Assembly: GCA_963718355.1 (NCBI GenBank)
Contig: CAVQZA010000010.1
Location: forward strand, 124,001-188,000
Length of the DNA: 64,000 bases
Origin: CAVQZA01 sp963718355
GTDB lineage: Bacteria > Actinomycetota > Thermoleophilia > Gaiellales > Gaiellaceae
Reading direction: 5' to 3'
Below, piece after piece: positions 42,882 to 51,927 of this stretch (position 1 is its first letter; every line of letters begins with the position of its first letter). The notes beneath the pieces are model-generated. The model had not been told where the DNA came from. It searched no databases and saw only the letters and a list, made by a program, of their open reading frames with translations. A program made the position numbers and the translations under genes.

Positions 42882-43735
42882 AGCGCGAAGTAGAGCGAGA
42901 GCACGATGCCCTCGACGAAGCAGAACACCGCGAACGGTGTCAGCCGCTTCGTCTCGAAGTAGCGCATCAGGAAGCGGATCGCGAAGTACGCGGTGACTGC
43001 GGCGCACAACGCGCCGACGAGCGCCTGCCCGCGCACGCCGTTCCCCTGTGAGCCGATCAGCTCCGGCAGCTTCAAGACCGCGGCGGCGCCGATGATCGGC
43101 GTCGCGAGCAGGAACGCGAAGCGCGCCGCGTCCTCGTTCGAGAGCCCGACGAGCAGGCCGCCGCCCATGGTCGCGCCCGAGCGCGAGAGCCCCGGGATCA
43201 GCGCGAGCGCCTGCGCGGTCCCGATCGACGCGGCCTCCTTCCAGCCGACGCCGTCGGCGACGCGTTCGTTCGGGTCGCCCGTATCGGGAGCCGGCGCGCG
43301 CCGCCGCAGCAGTTCGGCGCCGTAGAGCAGGAGTCCGTTGATGATCAGGAAGAACGCCGCGGACTGGGCCGACGCGAACACTGCGCGGAGCCTGTGCTCG
43401 AGCAGGAGGCCGAGGATCCCGGCCGGAATCGTGCCGACGACGAGCAGCCAGCCGAGCTTCGCGTCCTTGTCGTCCGGGTCGATGCCACGGTCGCGCAGCG
43501 AGCGCCCGAGCCCCTTCACGATCCGCACCCAGTCACTCCAGAAGAACCCGAGCAGGACGAGCGCCGTCGCGAGGTGCGTCGCGACGAGGAAGGTGATGAA
43601 GTACGAGTCGTTCTGGTGGATGTTCCAGCCGAGCAGCTGTGGGAGCACCACGCTCTGGCCGAGACTCGAGATCGGGAAGAGCTCTGCGAACCCCTGCACC
43701 AGGCCGAGCAGGATCGCCTGGCCGTAGCTGATCAA
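42878..43735 (-). CDS. uppP: Undecaprenyl-diphosphatase (UppP/BacA family)
   Basis: About 285 residues starting at a TTG that overlaps the previous stop (TTGA); a longer frame runs through the upstream gene. About eight membrane helices with the active-site segments QGFAELFPISSLGQS and LIPGLSRSGATMGGGL. The family removes a phosphate from C55-PP to recycle the wall-lipid carrier. The His that normally follows the PxSSxG motif is Gln here (GQS rather than GH). It is coupled with the small membrane gene upstream. Confidence 0.9.
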   Translation of the reverse strand: MISYGQAILLGLVQGFAELFPISSLGQSVVLPQLLGWNIHQNDSYFITFLVATHLATALVLLGFFWSDWVRIVKGLGRSLRDRGIDPDDKDAKLGWLLVVGTIPAGILGLLLEHRLRAVFASAQSAAFFLIINGLLLYGAELLRRRAPAPDTGDPNERVADGVGWKEAASIGTAQALALIPGLSRSGATMGGGLLVGLSNEDAARFAFLLATPIIGAAAVLKLPELIGSQGNGVRGQALVGALCAAVTAYFAIRFLMRYFETKRLTPFAVFCFVEGIVLSLYFAL

Positions 43736-43974
43736 GCCGGGTCGGCGTCCTTCTTCTTCGGCGCGCTGCGGAACCACGCGAACACGAGGCAGGCGCAGCC
43801 GACGAGGAAGGCAGCGATCCCGTGCTTGACGTGGTGGTGCGAGGAGCCGGCGGTGTAGCCGGGGAGCCAGCTCGGCAGCGAGCCCGCGGGCTCGACCCAG
43901 TAGTAGATCCCGAGACCGATCAGCAGGACACCGGCGACTGCGGCGACAACGACGAGGACGGTGTTCTTCGACAT
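43732..43974 (-). CDS. Small two-helix membrane protein
   Basis: 80 residues from ATG 43974 (SKNTVLVVVAAVAGVLLIGL); the longer frame has an Arg-rich extension without a good start site. Two hydrophobic helices are joined by an external loop with YWVEPAGSLPSWLPGY and a His-rich turn (SSHHHVKHG). The C-terminus is basic (APKKKD). No family recognised. Its stop overlaps the UppP start, so the two are co-translated. Confidence 0.7.
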   Translation of the reverse strand: MSKNTVLVVVAAVAGVLLIGLGIYYWVEPAGSLPSWLPGYTAGSSHHHVKHGIAAFLVGCACLVFAWFRSAPKKKDADPA

Positions 43975-44077
43975 CGCGCGGCTGAGCCTAACGGAAGCGC
44001 GTACACCACCTCGGCGGCAAGCGTTCACAGCCTTGCGGCACGGAGCGGGTCGCCGGGCGGCGAACCTATCCGGTGCG

Positions 44078-44815
44078 ATGCGGATCCGGACGACGCCACT
44101 GCTCTGCGAGCTGCACGCTCATACGACGTGGAGCGACGGCGACCTGAGCCTGACGCAGCTCGTCGACCTCCACGGGCGCAGCGGCTTCGACGTGCTCTGC
44201 ATCACCGACCACACGGTTCGCACCGATGAGGACAGCGACGAGTCGGGGCCTCGCCACGTCCACGCCGCGAACCACGCCGCGTACCTCGACGCGATTCGCG
44301 CGGAGGCGGAGCGCGCCCGGGCCGAGTACGACTTGCTCCTCCTGCCGGGGCTCGAGCTCACCTACGACGACGTCGAGCCGACGCTCGCCGCACACGCGGT
44401 CGCCGTCGGCCTGGATCACTTCGTCGGCGTCGACCTGGGCATCGACGTCGGGCTCGAGCGGGCGCGCGCGGCGGGAGCGGCGCTGATCGCCGCGCATCCG
44501 TACACGGCCGACCAGGCCGAGGGCGCGTGGCGGCGGACCGCGAGGTGGGCGGCGGAGTGGCAGGAGCTCAGCCTCTTCGTCGACCGCTTCGAGCTCTTCA
44601 ACCGGCACGAGTTCTTCGGCTGGGTCGTCGACGCGGGCCTGCCGGCGGTCGCGAACGGCGACTTCCACCGGCTCGAGCACCTCGCGACCTGGAAGACGAT
44701 GATCCCTTGTGACAAGGACGCCGAGACGGTTGTCGAGTACCTCCGCTCGCCTCGGCCGACCTATCTGGTGCAGCTCGGCATGCCGGTCGAGGAGCCCGCA
44801 ATCCGTGCTGCTTAG
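44078..44815 (+). CDS. PHP-domain metal-dependent phosphoesterase-like protein
   Basis: 245 residues with the PHP metal-binding motifs: ELHAHTTWSDGDLSLTQLVDLHG, LCITDHTVRTDED, LLPGLELTYDD, AHPYTADQAEGAW and VANGDFHRLEHL (the later His/Asp ligands). The family hydrolyses phosphoesters such as histidinol phosphate or nucleotides. Its stop lies five bases before the left end of the genomic island. In the uninterrupted chromosome it would be directly upstream of pstS. Confidence 0.88.
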   Translation: MRIRTTPLLCELHAHTTWSDGDLSLTQLVDLHGRSGFDVLCITDHTVRTDEDSDESGPRHVHAANHAAYLDAIRAEAERARAEYDLLLLPGLELTYDDVEPTLAAHAVAVGLDHFVGVDLGIDVGLERARAAGAALIAAHPYTADQAEGAWRRTARWAAEWQELSLFVDRFELFNRHEFFGWVVDAGLPAVANGDFHRLEHLATWKTMIPCDKDAETVVEYLRSPRPTYLVQLGMPVEEPAIRAA

Positions 44816-44819
44816 CCGT

Positions 44820-44839
44820 TGTAACCAACTGCTCACCAG
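44820..44839 (+). repeat. Left attachment-site repeat (attL) of the island
   Basis: The 20-bp core is identical to 59561-59580. Here it is followed by TTGG, so CCAACTG-CTCAC-CAGTTGG forms a 7-bp inverted repeat that is not present at the right end. It may be an integrase-binding arm or strand-exchange site. Confidence 0.85.
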
Positions 44840-44981
44840 TTGGAAGGGGACTGGTGGGCGGTCCGGGCAAGTGCCGTCAGGTGGCTTGTTGAGCCAAACG
44901 GGTGTGGAAGGGTACGTAGCCAAGTCGATGCGTTTCGGGACGTTTGGGCACTGAATGGGCACCAGGAGTAGTGTCCGCCGC

Positions 44982-46466
44982 ATGACAGACGAGCCCGACA
45001 CCCCCAATGACGGCGAGGACGCTGACTACGTCTACGCGCCAAGCGCGGGGGAGCTCGACGCGGCGGCCGAAGCGATGCTCACCAGAAACGCAGTCCTTCC
45101 GAGCAACGCGATAACGCTAGCCGGCATGCGTCCCAACCGGCATGGCGAGGGCAGAGGGCGATGGTCGTGGACATTTGCGCTGTTGTGCTCCGCGGGCGTG
45201 CTCGTCGTTGCAGCGAGTGCGGTGGCTGGTACGCAGGTGGCGGGGCCGCGAGTGACGGCAGTGGCTTTGGGTCCGACTTCTGCCGGGCGGTCGGCGGCGT
45301 CGGTGGCAAGTTGGCCGCAGTTTCGCTACAGCCCCGAGCAGCGCGGCTACAACCCGCTGGGGTCGAACCTTAACGCCGCGACTGTCCACAGGCTGACGCT
45401 TGCCTGGACGGCAGACACCGGCGGGGTAATCTTCGCGACGCCGGTGGTCGCGAACGGGGTCGTCTACGTCGGCTCTGGCGACAGCAGCATGTCCGCGTTC
45501 GACGCCGCCACCGGAGCTCTTCGCTGGAAGGTTGCGCTCGTCGGCGCCGTTGGCCAAGGCGGCTCGGCCGCGGTCGTGAACGGCGTCGTCTACACCGTCA
45601 CTCGGCGGGGCTGGCTGTACGCGCTGAACGCCGCCACCGGCGAGGTGATCTGGAGCGATGGGCAGCTCAACAGTCCATTTGCTGCCGGCGTGTCGGCGCC
45701 GACGGTCACGGACGGAACCGTCTACATCAACATCGACCGCGGTATAGGTGGCACAGGCGGTGACGAGCACCTCGAAGCGTACAACGCCGCCACCGGCGCG
45801 CTTCGCTGGCGATCATCCGACAACTCGGACGCGTCGGATGCCTCGCCGGCGGTTGTGAACGGGACCGTCTACATCGACGGGAATTCTCCCGGCTCGGTGT
45901 ACGCGTTCGACGCCACGAACGGCGCCCTCCGCTGGGTGACCAGCGTGCCTTGCGTTGACGAATCCTCACCGGCAGTCGCGAACGGAACCGTCTACGTCGG
46001 CTCGGCAGTGTTTGCCCCTGGATTCTGCGGCGGTGTGAGCGCGTTGAACGCCGCCACCGGTCGGCTGCTCTGGAGCACGCCCGTGAGTGGCGGCGTCCAG
46101 TCCTCGCCGGCGGTGCCCGGCAACGCCGAGCTCGTCTTCGTCAACACCGGCGACGAGGCGGTGGACGCGCTGGACGCCGCCACCGGCACGGTGCGCTGGT
46201 CGGTATCGACCGGCGAGCCGCCACCGTTCACCGACCTCGTCCCCTCTGCGGCTGTTGCAAACGGCGTCGTCTTCACCGCCCGCGAGCAGGTCGACTCCAG
46301 CGGCGCCTCCAGCGGCGCCCTCGACGCCTTCAACGAGTTCACCGGCGGCCACGAATTCAGGTACGCCGCCGACGGCCGCGGCTTCGAGTCCTCGCCGGTG
46401 GTGGTGAACACCCACGTCTACATCGGCGGTGTCGACGGCAAGCTGTACGCCTTCAAGCTGTCCTGA
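44982..46466 (+). CDS. Membrane-anchored PQQ-binding-like (PQQ_2) beta-propeller protein
   Basis: 494 residues from ATG 44982, which has an AGGAG upstream; ATG 44955 is an alternative. A cytoplasmic acidic N-terminus (about 1-60), one membrane helix (about 63-85, TFALLCSAGVLVVAASAVAG), then an external propeller with repeated blades: NGVVYVGSGDSSMSAFDAATG, NAATGEVIW, NGTVYIDG, NAATGRLLW. DNA repeats of (A/G)ACGCCGCCACCGG mark the blades. The propeller resembles PQQ-dehydrogenase and BamB folds but no PQQ ligands can be assigned. Probably a surface scaffold or binding protein. Confidence 0.8.
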   Translation: MTDEPDTPNDGEDADYVYAPSAGELDAAAEAMLTRNAVLPSNAITLAGMRPNRHGEGRGRWSWTFALLCSAGVLVVAASAVAGTQVAGPRVTAVALGPTSAGRSAASVASWPQFRYSPEQRGYNPLGSNLNAATVHRLTLAWTADTGGVIFATPVVANGVVYVGSGDSSMSAFDAATGALRWKVALVGAVGQGGSAAVVNGVVYTVTRRGWLYALNAATGEVIWSDGQLNSPFAAGVSAPTVTDGTVYINIDRGIGGTGGDEHLEAYNAATGALRWRSSDNSDASDASPAVVNGTVYIDGNSPGSVYAFDATNGALRWVTSVPCVDESSPAVANGTVYVGSAVFAPGFCGGVSALNAATGRLLWSTPVSGGVQSSPAVPGNAELVFVNTGDEAVDALDAATGTVRWSVSTGEPPPFTDLVPSAAVANGVVFTAREQVDSSGASSGALDAFNEFTGGHEFRYAADGRGFESSPVVVNTHVYIGGVDGKLYAFKLS

Positions 46467-46874
46467 GTACGGCAATTGAGGTTGGTCCGATGGGCGAGCG
46501 GCTGTGCAGCGTCGCCGCATGCTGCAGGCCCGGCGCTGCGCGGCCCGAGACGCTCGCGCCGCGTAGTTCTTCCTAACCGACTAGCACTGAACAACCCTGT
46601 GGACGTCGAGGGAGTCACAGTTCGTTTGCCCGCGCGCGATGCTCGGCGTCGGGCAACAGGAAGCGATCGGGCTGCTCCGACCGTTGCTCAGGAAGGCAAG
46701 AACCGTCCCGAGAGGACACTAGGCGCTTCGAGCAGCGGCGCCGCGTGGTTCCCGGTTGGTCGTTGCCGTACGTAGTTCCGCGGATTGCAGCGGAACACAC
46801 AAGCGTTACGGTGTCGATCACATATCTGCGGTTCTCACCTGCCGGTGAGTATCCGCGAGAAAGCAGGCTCACTC
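46467..46874. other. Gene-free stretch
   Basis: No reading frame here shows coding character on either strand. A small CTCACC-TGCC-GGTGAG-type palindrome near 46838-46852 precedes the secreted-protein gene and could belong to its promoter region. Nothing else supported. Confidence 0.4.
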
Positions 46875-47558
46875 ATGCGGCATATCCCTCGCGGGGTTTC
46901 TTGGAAGCTCGCTGCCATCGTTCTGACGCTCGCGCTCCCGAGCCTCGCTCTGGCTTCGCCGGCTAGTTCGCCCTCGACGAGCGGGAAGGTCTGTTACAAG
47001 ACGGTCAAGGTCAAAGGGAAGCGAGTGCATAGGAGGGTTGCGTGCCCGAAGCCCAAGCCCGCGCCGCATCCAGTCGCGCCGCCGCCACCCTCTCCCCCGC
47101 CGCCACCACCTCCTGGTGCGACCCGCGCCAATCCGCTTCCGCTCGGCTCGGAGGGGATGGTTCCGAGCTGGCGCGTGAAGATCAATAGCGTCAACTTCGA
47201 CGCTTGGCCGATCATCGCAGGCGCCAACATGTTTAACGATCCTCCGGCCGCTGGTTGGTCGGATGTCCTCCTCTCGCTGACGATGACCTACACGGGGACG
47301 AGCACGGGCACGCCGTGGCTCGACAACGAACTTCAGTACGTCGGTGCCGCCAACACCGCATACCCGCAAGGGGGCTTCGACCACTACTGTGGGGTGGCAC
47401 CTGCCCCGGAGCTCTCGGACTTCAATTCCGTGTTCCCCGGTGGGAGTGTCACCGGCAACGTCTGCTTCCAAATCCAAACGGCGGACGCATCGACGCTCGT
47501 CGGGTATTGGAACACTTTCAACTCGTCCACCTTGGGGCCATGGTTCGCGCTTCGGTGA
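46875..47558 (+). CDS. Secreted protein with proline-rich linker
   Basis: 227 residues from ATG 46875. A signal peptide (RHIPRGVSWKLAAIVLTLAL to ASPASS), a basic Cys-containing segment (VCYKTVKVKGKRVHRRVACP), a Pro-rich linker of about 25 residues, then a beta-rich domain (SWRVKINSVNFDAW, LLSLTMTYTGTSTG, FNSVFPGGSVTGNVCF) reminiscent of DUF4352-type extracellular domains. Function unknown; likely exported and wall-associated. Confidence 0.65.
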   Translation: MRHIPRGVSWKLAAIVLTLALPSLALASPASSPSTSGKVCYKTVKVKGKRVHRRVACPKPKPAPHPVAPPPPSPPPPPPPGATRANPLPLGSEGMVPSWRVKINSVNFDAWPIIAGANMFNDPPAAGWSDVLLSLTMTYTGTSTGTPWLDNELQYVGAANTAYPQGGFDHYCGVAPAPELSDFNSVFPGGSVTGNVCFQIQTADASTLVGYWNTFNSSTLGPWFALR

Positions 47559-47722
47559 CGGTGAAAGCGCATCAATCTCGCGCTTAGCTAGGTTCCCTAA
47601 CAGCCAGGTTCCTGAGAGTGGTAGCTAGCACTCGAGCCCAGGTCGGGGAGAGAAAAAGTTCGACACTTGCGGGGAAACGCAATTCCGCTCGTCCCGTGAA
47701 CGATGTGCCCCCGGGGCCGGGC

Positions 47723-47742
47723 TAGCGTTCGCGAGCGACGCG
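47723..47742. repeat. Direct repeat, copy 1 (copy 2 at 48043-48062)
   Basis: TAGCGTTCGCGAGCGACGCG here and TAGCGTTCGCGAGTGACGCG at 48043-48062 differ by one base. On the minus strand both can encode the ending RV(A/T)RER, with a stop kept in copy 1 and lost in copy 2. Probably a remnant of a duplicated small-gene tail. Confidence 0.5.
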
Positions 47743-47814
47743 CCCCGGCGCGAGCTCATCTGCGTCGCGAGCCCTGTCTCAGGCTCGATAGAGGAACTGC
47801 CGATACGAGTCCTA

Positions 47815-48045
47815 GTGGACGACGTCGAAATCGTCGAGATCGTTCCTGCGGACATTCGCGGCGCTCACCTCGAGGCATATCGAGCGGGCTGGGCCGCAGC
47901 GCCAGAGTGGACCGACCTAGGCGAAGCGTTCTACGGCTCCTCGCTGGGCCTCCAGTTCTTGGAGGCGTTCCGACGCGGTTTCAACGACCGTAGTCGCAGC
48001 GTCAACCGCTCCGCCGAATCGGCCAACGACGAACAGGCCGGATAG
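47815..48045 (+). CDS. Small hypothetical protein, related to the one at 48422
   Basis: 76 residues from GTG, no known family. The central part HLEAYRAGWAAAPEWTDLG and SLGLQFLEAFRRGFNDRSRS resembles AYLEGRAAAASDD and SLCADLCVSFLRGFDDGRSE in the neighbouring gene: an AYxxGxAAA segment followed by FxRGFxDxRS. Acidic at the N-terminus, basic at the C-terminus. Overlaps an antisense zinc-ribbon remnant, so only one of the two may still be used. Confidence 0.5.
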   Translation: MDDVEIVEIVPADIRGAHLEAYRAGWAAAPEWTDLGEAFYGSSLGLQFLEAFRRGFNDRSRSVNRSAESANDEQAG

Positions 48046-48284
48046 CGTTCGCGAGTGACGCGGTTGCGGGCTCGTCTCATCTCAGCCTGGCAAGCAGGAC
48101 AGCGAACCATGTAGCGGCGTGCGCCGAGGAACGGCTGCTCGCAGTCGACGCACTGGAGCTCGAACGGGCCTTCGCGCCTGGCCGCGTTGTAGCTCTCGAC
48201 CTTCGCCGCATTGTCGGCCTTCCAACGCCGGCGATAGTCGCGTTCGCAGTCACGGCACCAAGAGTGCAGGCCGCCTTCGCCCTT
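47931..48284 (-). pseudogene. Zinc-ribbon (phage/HNH-associated type) protein remnant lacking a start codon
   Basis: Open between stops at 48287 and 47933 but with no ATG, GTG or TTG before the conserved part. The translation contains GLHSWCRDCERDYRRRW, then QCVDCEQPFLGARRYMVRCPAC: three CxxC pairs in a basic context, as in phage small zinc-ribbon or endonuclease-VII-like proteins, which normally carry an N-terminal CxxCG module. That module is missing; the preceding stop and a neighbouring frame reading RDSPERAK suggest a frameshift. The original stop also seems lost (TAG to TAT at the RER end). Confidence 0.55.
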
Positions 48285-48421
48285 TCAGGCGAGTCCCGCT
48301 CCGTCCGGAGCCGCTCGACATCAGCCAGCGAGATCGCCCAAAACCAGCAGGCCAGCTAGTCGGTAAAACGCGCGTAAAACGCGCCCCCGCGGACCTCAGT
48401 TTGGTCCACGGCCTTGCCGAT

Positions 48422-48673
48422 ATGGCCTTCATGAAGCCAGATGCGATTCCTGCGGGTCTCAGCGGTAACCAACTCGTGGCCTATCTCGAGGGCCGCGCCG
48501 CCGCGGCATCGGACGATGCTGGCCCGGCGCCCGCTCATGTTGGCTCGCTCTGTGCCGATCTTTGCGTCTCGTTTCTTCGAGGCTTCGACGACGGACGCTC
48601 CGAGCGCACCGGACGCGAGGGCCATACGGCTCGGCGGCAGCTCGTCACGACGCTTTCCCCGCGGCATCGGTAA
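48422..48673 (+). CDS. Small hypothetical protein, related to the one at 47815
   Basis: 83 residues from ATG 48422 (ATG 48434 also possible). LSGNQLVAYLEGRAAAASDD and LCVSFLRGFDDGRSERTG align with the upstream small protein, suggesting an old tandem pair. The C-terminus is basic and Arg-rich. No domain recognised; function unknown. Confidence 0.5.
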   Translation: MAFMKPDAIPAGLSGNQLVAYLEGRAAAASDDAGPAPAHVGSLCADLCVSFLRGFDDGRSERTGREGHTARRQLVTTLSPRHR

Positions 48674-48875
48674 GCCTGCACGCCCGGTCGATCTCCCGCG
48701 CCCATCGTTGATCCGGCTAGGACCGTTGCTTTAGGGTGCTTACCGCTCATGGACGCCCGTGAAGAGACGTCGATCCTGCGACGCCGGACAACGTGGGTGA
48801 CCAGATGGCCGAATGAGCGCAACTAGCTTCGCGACGGGCCTCGACAGCTCCGGGCATTCCGCGACCTTCCCACCG

Positions 48876-49058
48876 CTAGCCGTCGTCGCCTCGCTCGTCG
48901 AGGATCTCGTGCGCCTCGAGGACGGCGAACTCGATGATCGTGGAGTCCGCGACCACTTCCTCGACCGTGTACCGCTCGGCAAGTATCTCGATCGCGGTCT
49001 GGCGAACGTCCCGCTCGCGGGGGAAGCGATCCGCGAGACCGAAGCGGGCTGGACAGCT
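48876..49058 (-). pseudogene. Short conserved-looking frame without a start codon
   Basis: Between in-frame stops, the minus strand reads RERDVRQTAIEILAERYTVE followed by an acidic helix-like tail ending EILDERGDDG. Residue composition is that of a real amphipathic protein, in contrast to the overlapping plus-strand frames. There is no usable start before it, so it is probably the C-terminal remnant of an element gene. Confidence 0.35.
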
Positions 49059-49185
49059 TCAGCGCCCACGATCAGCGAGACACAGATCTGGGCTCTCCGT
49101 ACAAATAGAGGCCGAACCAAGAACTGTCGCGCCGGGGCCTTCCTCGCTGAGTAATGTGGGATGTCTGGACAGAACGGCGAGGCTG

Positions 49186-49650
49186 TTAGCCCTCTACTAC
49201 CTGCTTTAAACCGGCGAGCATCTTCTCCCAGTTGGCCTTCGAGTGCTGGGCCGCATCCTGGCTCGAGTTCTTGTCCTGGCTCAGGGCGACGCGAGTCGAG
49301 GCACCGCGCTGCTCGAGCTCATAGATAAGGGTGTGGTAGTTCGCGGGGACGTCCTCCTGGCCGCTGAGCGGGCTGAAGTGCGTCACCTCGAGGCGACGGG
49401 CAGTCTCGACCTTGATGACCTCGCCTTTGTCCTCGTATGCCCTGCCCTCATAGGTGCCTCTCCAGATGATCGGGCTGCCCGGCTTCCAGTCTGTCTCGAC
49501 CCGCGAGCCGAACATGTACTGCTCGATTTCGTCTGGGTTAGTAAGCGCTTGCCACACGCGCGCGGCCGGAGCGTCGATCACCGTCTCAGCCTTAGCGACG
49601 TAACCGGTCAACGTTGCCTCCTCTCGACGAGTTGCTTCCTTCGTACCCAT
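49186..49650 (-). CDS. SRPBCC / AHSA1-domain protein
   Basis: 154 residues. The AHSA1 layout is clear: AKAETVIDAPAARVWQALTN, then YMFGSRVETDWKPGSPIIWRG, EVIKVETARRLEVTHFSPLS, and a C-terminal helix SKANWEKMLAGLKQVVE. These domains bind hydrophobic ligands or assist chaperones. Likely an intact cargo gene of the island; no operon partners. Confidence 0.88.
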   Translation of the reverse strand: MGTKEATRREEATLTGYVAKAETVIDAPAARVWQALTNPDEIEQYMFGSRVETDWKPGSPIIWRGTYEGRAYEDKGEVIKVETARRLEVTHFSPLSGQEDVPANYHTLIYELEQRGASTRVALSQDKNSSQDAAQHSKANWEKMLAGLKQVVEG

Positions 49651-50175
49651 CCTGCCGAACTGTAAATCGTCGATAGGTGCATCACTCAGCGCCCGTGAGG
49701 CGCTCAGCGGTTGGTATAGGGGCAGTTTCTCTCCCAGAGCATTGGCGGGGTCACCGGATGCGTGCCTTGGCCCGTCAAGAGGCTACCCCCTACTCAAGGA
49801 GGCCCCTTGAGGTTTCACGTGGGCTGTGGATCTCTGTCATGGCTATCCAGCGTGTCGGAACGCTCGGACGTACGCGAGGGCACGCCAGCGCACTGATCGA
49901 ACTCGCGGCGCCGACCGCGAGTTCGGAGGCCGCGACGCTAAATGAGCACCTTCCGCAGAACGGCCCGCGCGTGCGAGGAGTGATGCGTGCCGTGGCCCGG
50001 CCCGCTACCCCGCTCCCACGGTTACAGGCTTGAGCGTGTGATGGGTTGAGAAGGGACGGACGGCCGGGGAGATGCCGCCAAGGGTGGACACCTACCTCCT
50101 AAACGATGAACACGAGCCGACACGTATCGCGGACAAAGGAAGTCGTCGGGCTGCCTACCCGATCAGTAGGGTGCC
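49651..50175. other. Gene-poor stretch with a small hairpin
   Basis: No frame convincing on either strand. CTCAAGG (49793-49799) and CCTTGAG (49805-49811) form a 7-bp hairpin. A minus-strand ending AVLRKVLI (about 49938-49964) resembles the end ALLRKVLA of the small gene at 51928 and may be a fragment of a related gene. Confidence 0.35.
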
Positions 50176-50445
50176 GTGACCAACCCTCTCGCCGAAGAGA
50201 GGAAGCCAGTCGAGCCAGCCTCCGCTTGTCGAGCTGATGGCCGCGCAGTGAGACGACCTCTACGAGAGGGCCGCTCTGCGTTGGCACGGACGGAGGTACC
50301 GCGTTTATCGCTCGAGGAATCGGCGCTCGCGTTGAGCGCGCTCGTTGCCCTACGGCGAGTTCCGGGCGACGGGACCGCGAACGAGGCTCTGAGCGTGCTG
50401 CTTAGCCGTCACCACCTGAGGCCCGCCCGAGTCGTTCGAGTCTGA
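50176..50445 (+). CDS. Hypothetical small protein (doubtful)
   Basis: 89 residues from GTG. The second half (SLEESALALSALVALRRVPG, NEALSVLLSRHH) has the helical, Ala/Leu pattern of a real protein, while the first half is Arg-rich and unconvincing. No family recognised. Overlapped by a weaker minus-strand frame. Confidence 0.3.
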   Translation: MTNPLAEERKPVEPASACRADGRAVRRPLREGRSALARTEVPRLSLEESALALSALVALRRVPGDGTANEALSVLLSRHHLRPARVVRV

Positions 50446-50476
50446 CGCGGAGAACCGACCCCGGCCACTCCCTTGC

Positions 50477-51406
50477 TCAGTTCGGCAAGCATCGCCATCC
50501 CTCCAGGCTGTTACCGAGGTCAAATGACGAGTTCCCGAGAGCCTTTGTCAGCTGACGCTCATGCGTCCCGCTGCGATCCATCACCCAGACATCGACGGTT
50601 GGGTCGGTACTCCGCTCGAATGCGATGTGCGCCGCATCGGGAGACCAGGCTGGAGAGTCGTCATAGCCGTTGGTCAACCTGCGCAATCGCTTCCCGTCGA
50701 TTCCGACCGTGTAGATGCCCTCGAAATCCGGGAGGTCAGACCACTCGGCGAACACAATCGTGCGGCCGTCGGGCGACCAGTCTGCATTCGCAGCGTCGAG
50801 ATGCTCGAGCGGAATTCGAACCTTCGTCAGGCTCCCGCCGCTCGGGTCGATCGTCCAGAGGGAATGCGCGGCCGTCTGACTGCTCGCGCGCGAGATGAGA
50901 AGACGGTTACCGTCTGGAGACCAGGAGGCAAGGGTGTTGGCGCCGCTTCTACCTTCAGTGAGGTCGTGTAAGCGGCCATCGCTATCGACCACCCAAACGT
51001 CGGCGCGACCGCCAGTCAGTCCGGTCGAAAAGGCAATCCGCGTCCCGTCAGGCGACCAACGCGGCCCGCTGCTGTTGCCGGGCAGCCGAATCGTCCGCAA
51101 CCGCTCACCAGCCCGATTCACAATCACAAGTGTGCTTGGCCCACCTTTCGCGGCGTCCCAGTAGATCGCAGCGGCACGGTGACCGTCCCGCGACCACGCC
51201 ACCCCGCTGGCCGGCCCCGACGGCGACGGCCACGAGAGCCGCTCTCGTGAGCCACCGTTGGGAGACACCGAGAAGTAACGCCCCTGCTCATCCATGTAGA
51301 CGACCGCACAACCGCTCGGCTCTCTGGCGGCTTTCGCGGCGATCCCCCAGCATGCGGCCGACCCGAGCAGTCCTCCGACAACGAGTATCCATAGAACACG
51401 TGCCAC
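50477..51406 (-). CDS. Secreted or membrane-anchored TolB-like (PD40) beta-propeller protein
   Basis: 309 residues. An N-terminal hydrophobic segment (ARVLWILVVGGLLGSAACWG, with a possible lipobox-like GSAAC) is followed by PD40 blades with repeated WSPDG motifs: GPRWSPDGTRIAFS, LASWSPDGNRLLIS, NADWSPDGRTIVFAE, SPAWSPDAAHIAFE. The structure is a six-bladed propeller as in TolB. Function unknown; second of three propeller types in the island. Confidence 0.85.
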   Translation of the reverse strand: MARVLWILVVGGLLGSAACWGIAAKAAREPSGCAVVYMDEQGRYFSVSPNGGSRERLSWPSPSGPASGVAWSRDGHRAAAIYWDAAKGGPSTLVIVNRAGERLRTIRLPGNSSGPRWSPDGTRIAFSTGLTGGRADVWVVDSDGRLHDLTEGRSGANTLASWSPDGNRLLISRASSQTAAHSLWTIDPSGGSLTKVRIPLEHLDAANADWSPDGRTIVFAEWSDLPDFEGIYTVGIDGKRLRRLTNGYDDSPAWSPDAAHIAFERSTDPTVDVWVMDRSGTHERQLTKALGNSSFDLGNSLEGWRCLPN

Positions 51407-51927
51407 TCACGAATTATCGAACTTTGTTCAGGTGCAACGCGAGACACGCACGGTGGGTGACCGGCGTCGTGTCCGTCTGGCCGAGCGTTCCGTGGCGTCG
51501 CCTCTACGAACCTCGCGATGGCGTCGGGAAGACCATCCTCGGGTGATGGTTTTCCCGCCTAGGAGAGAAGGTGAAGGTAGTTGCGCGACTTGCCCCTGCG
51601 GCAGGGCTCGTCGTGCGGAGGTTTGCACGGCCTACCTGTCTCTCGACGGTGGAGCAGGCAACTCCTCTCGTCGAGCCCTTCTTCCGGGGTACAGGGTCGA
51701 CTTGTTTCGTAATGCGGTGTCCTCATCGTGTAAGACGGTCGTAGACGCTCGCGATGGACTTCGGCGGCAAACCGCGGGCTTTACGGAGGGCTTACCGCGG
51801 TTTCGCGGTTGCGATTACGTACAGGGGAACAGTGTGGTGGGAAGAGGCTGATCCTCCTTGGGGTCGGGCCTCTCCTGGGCGCTGCGGTTGCGGGTGTTGC
51901 GGCACACTCGCACCGCGCGCCGTTCGG
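51407..51927. other. Gene-poor stretch with a strong inverted repeat
   Basis: AAACCGCGG (51770-51778) and CCGCGGTTT (51796-51804) form a perfect 9-bp hairpin with a 17-base loop. Several frames cross the area but none has convincing coding character or a family match. Confidence 0.4.

Noticed and set aside
48740..49120. Frames on both strands near 48.8-49.1 kb other than the reported remnant
   Set aside because: Serine/arginine-rich shadow translations; a third frame has better protein character.
49677..50033. 119-codon plus-strand frame
   Set aside because: No motif, odd composition and no ribosome-binding site; left as gene-poor sequence.
51432..51851. 140-codon plus-strand frame
   Set aside because: Arg/Cys-rich with no domain, crosses a strong hairpin; not convincing.
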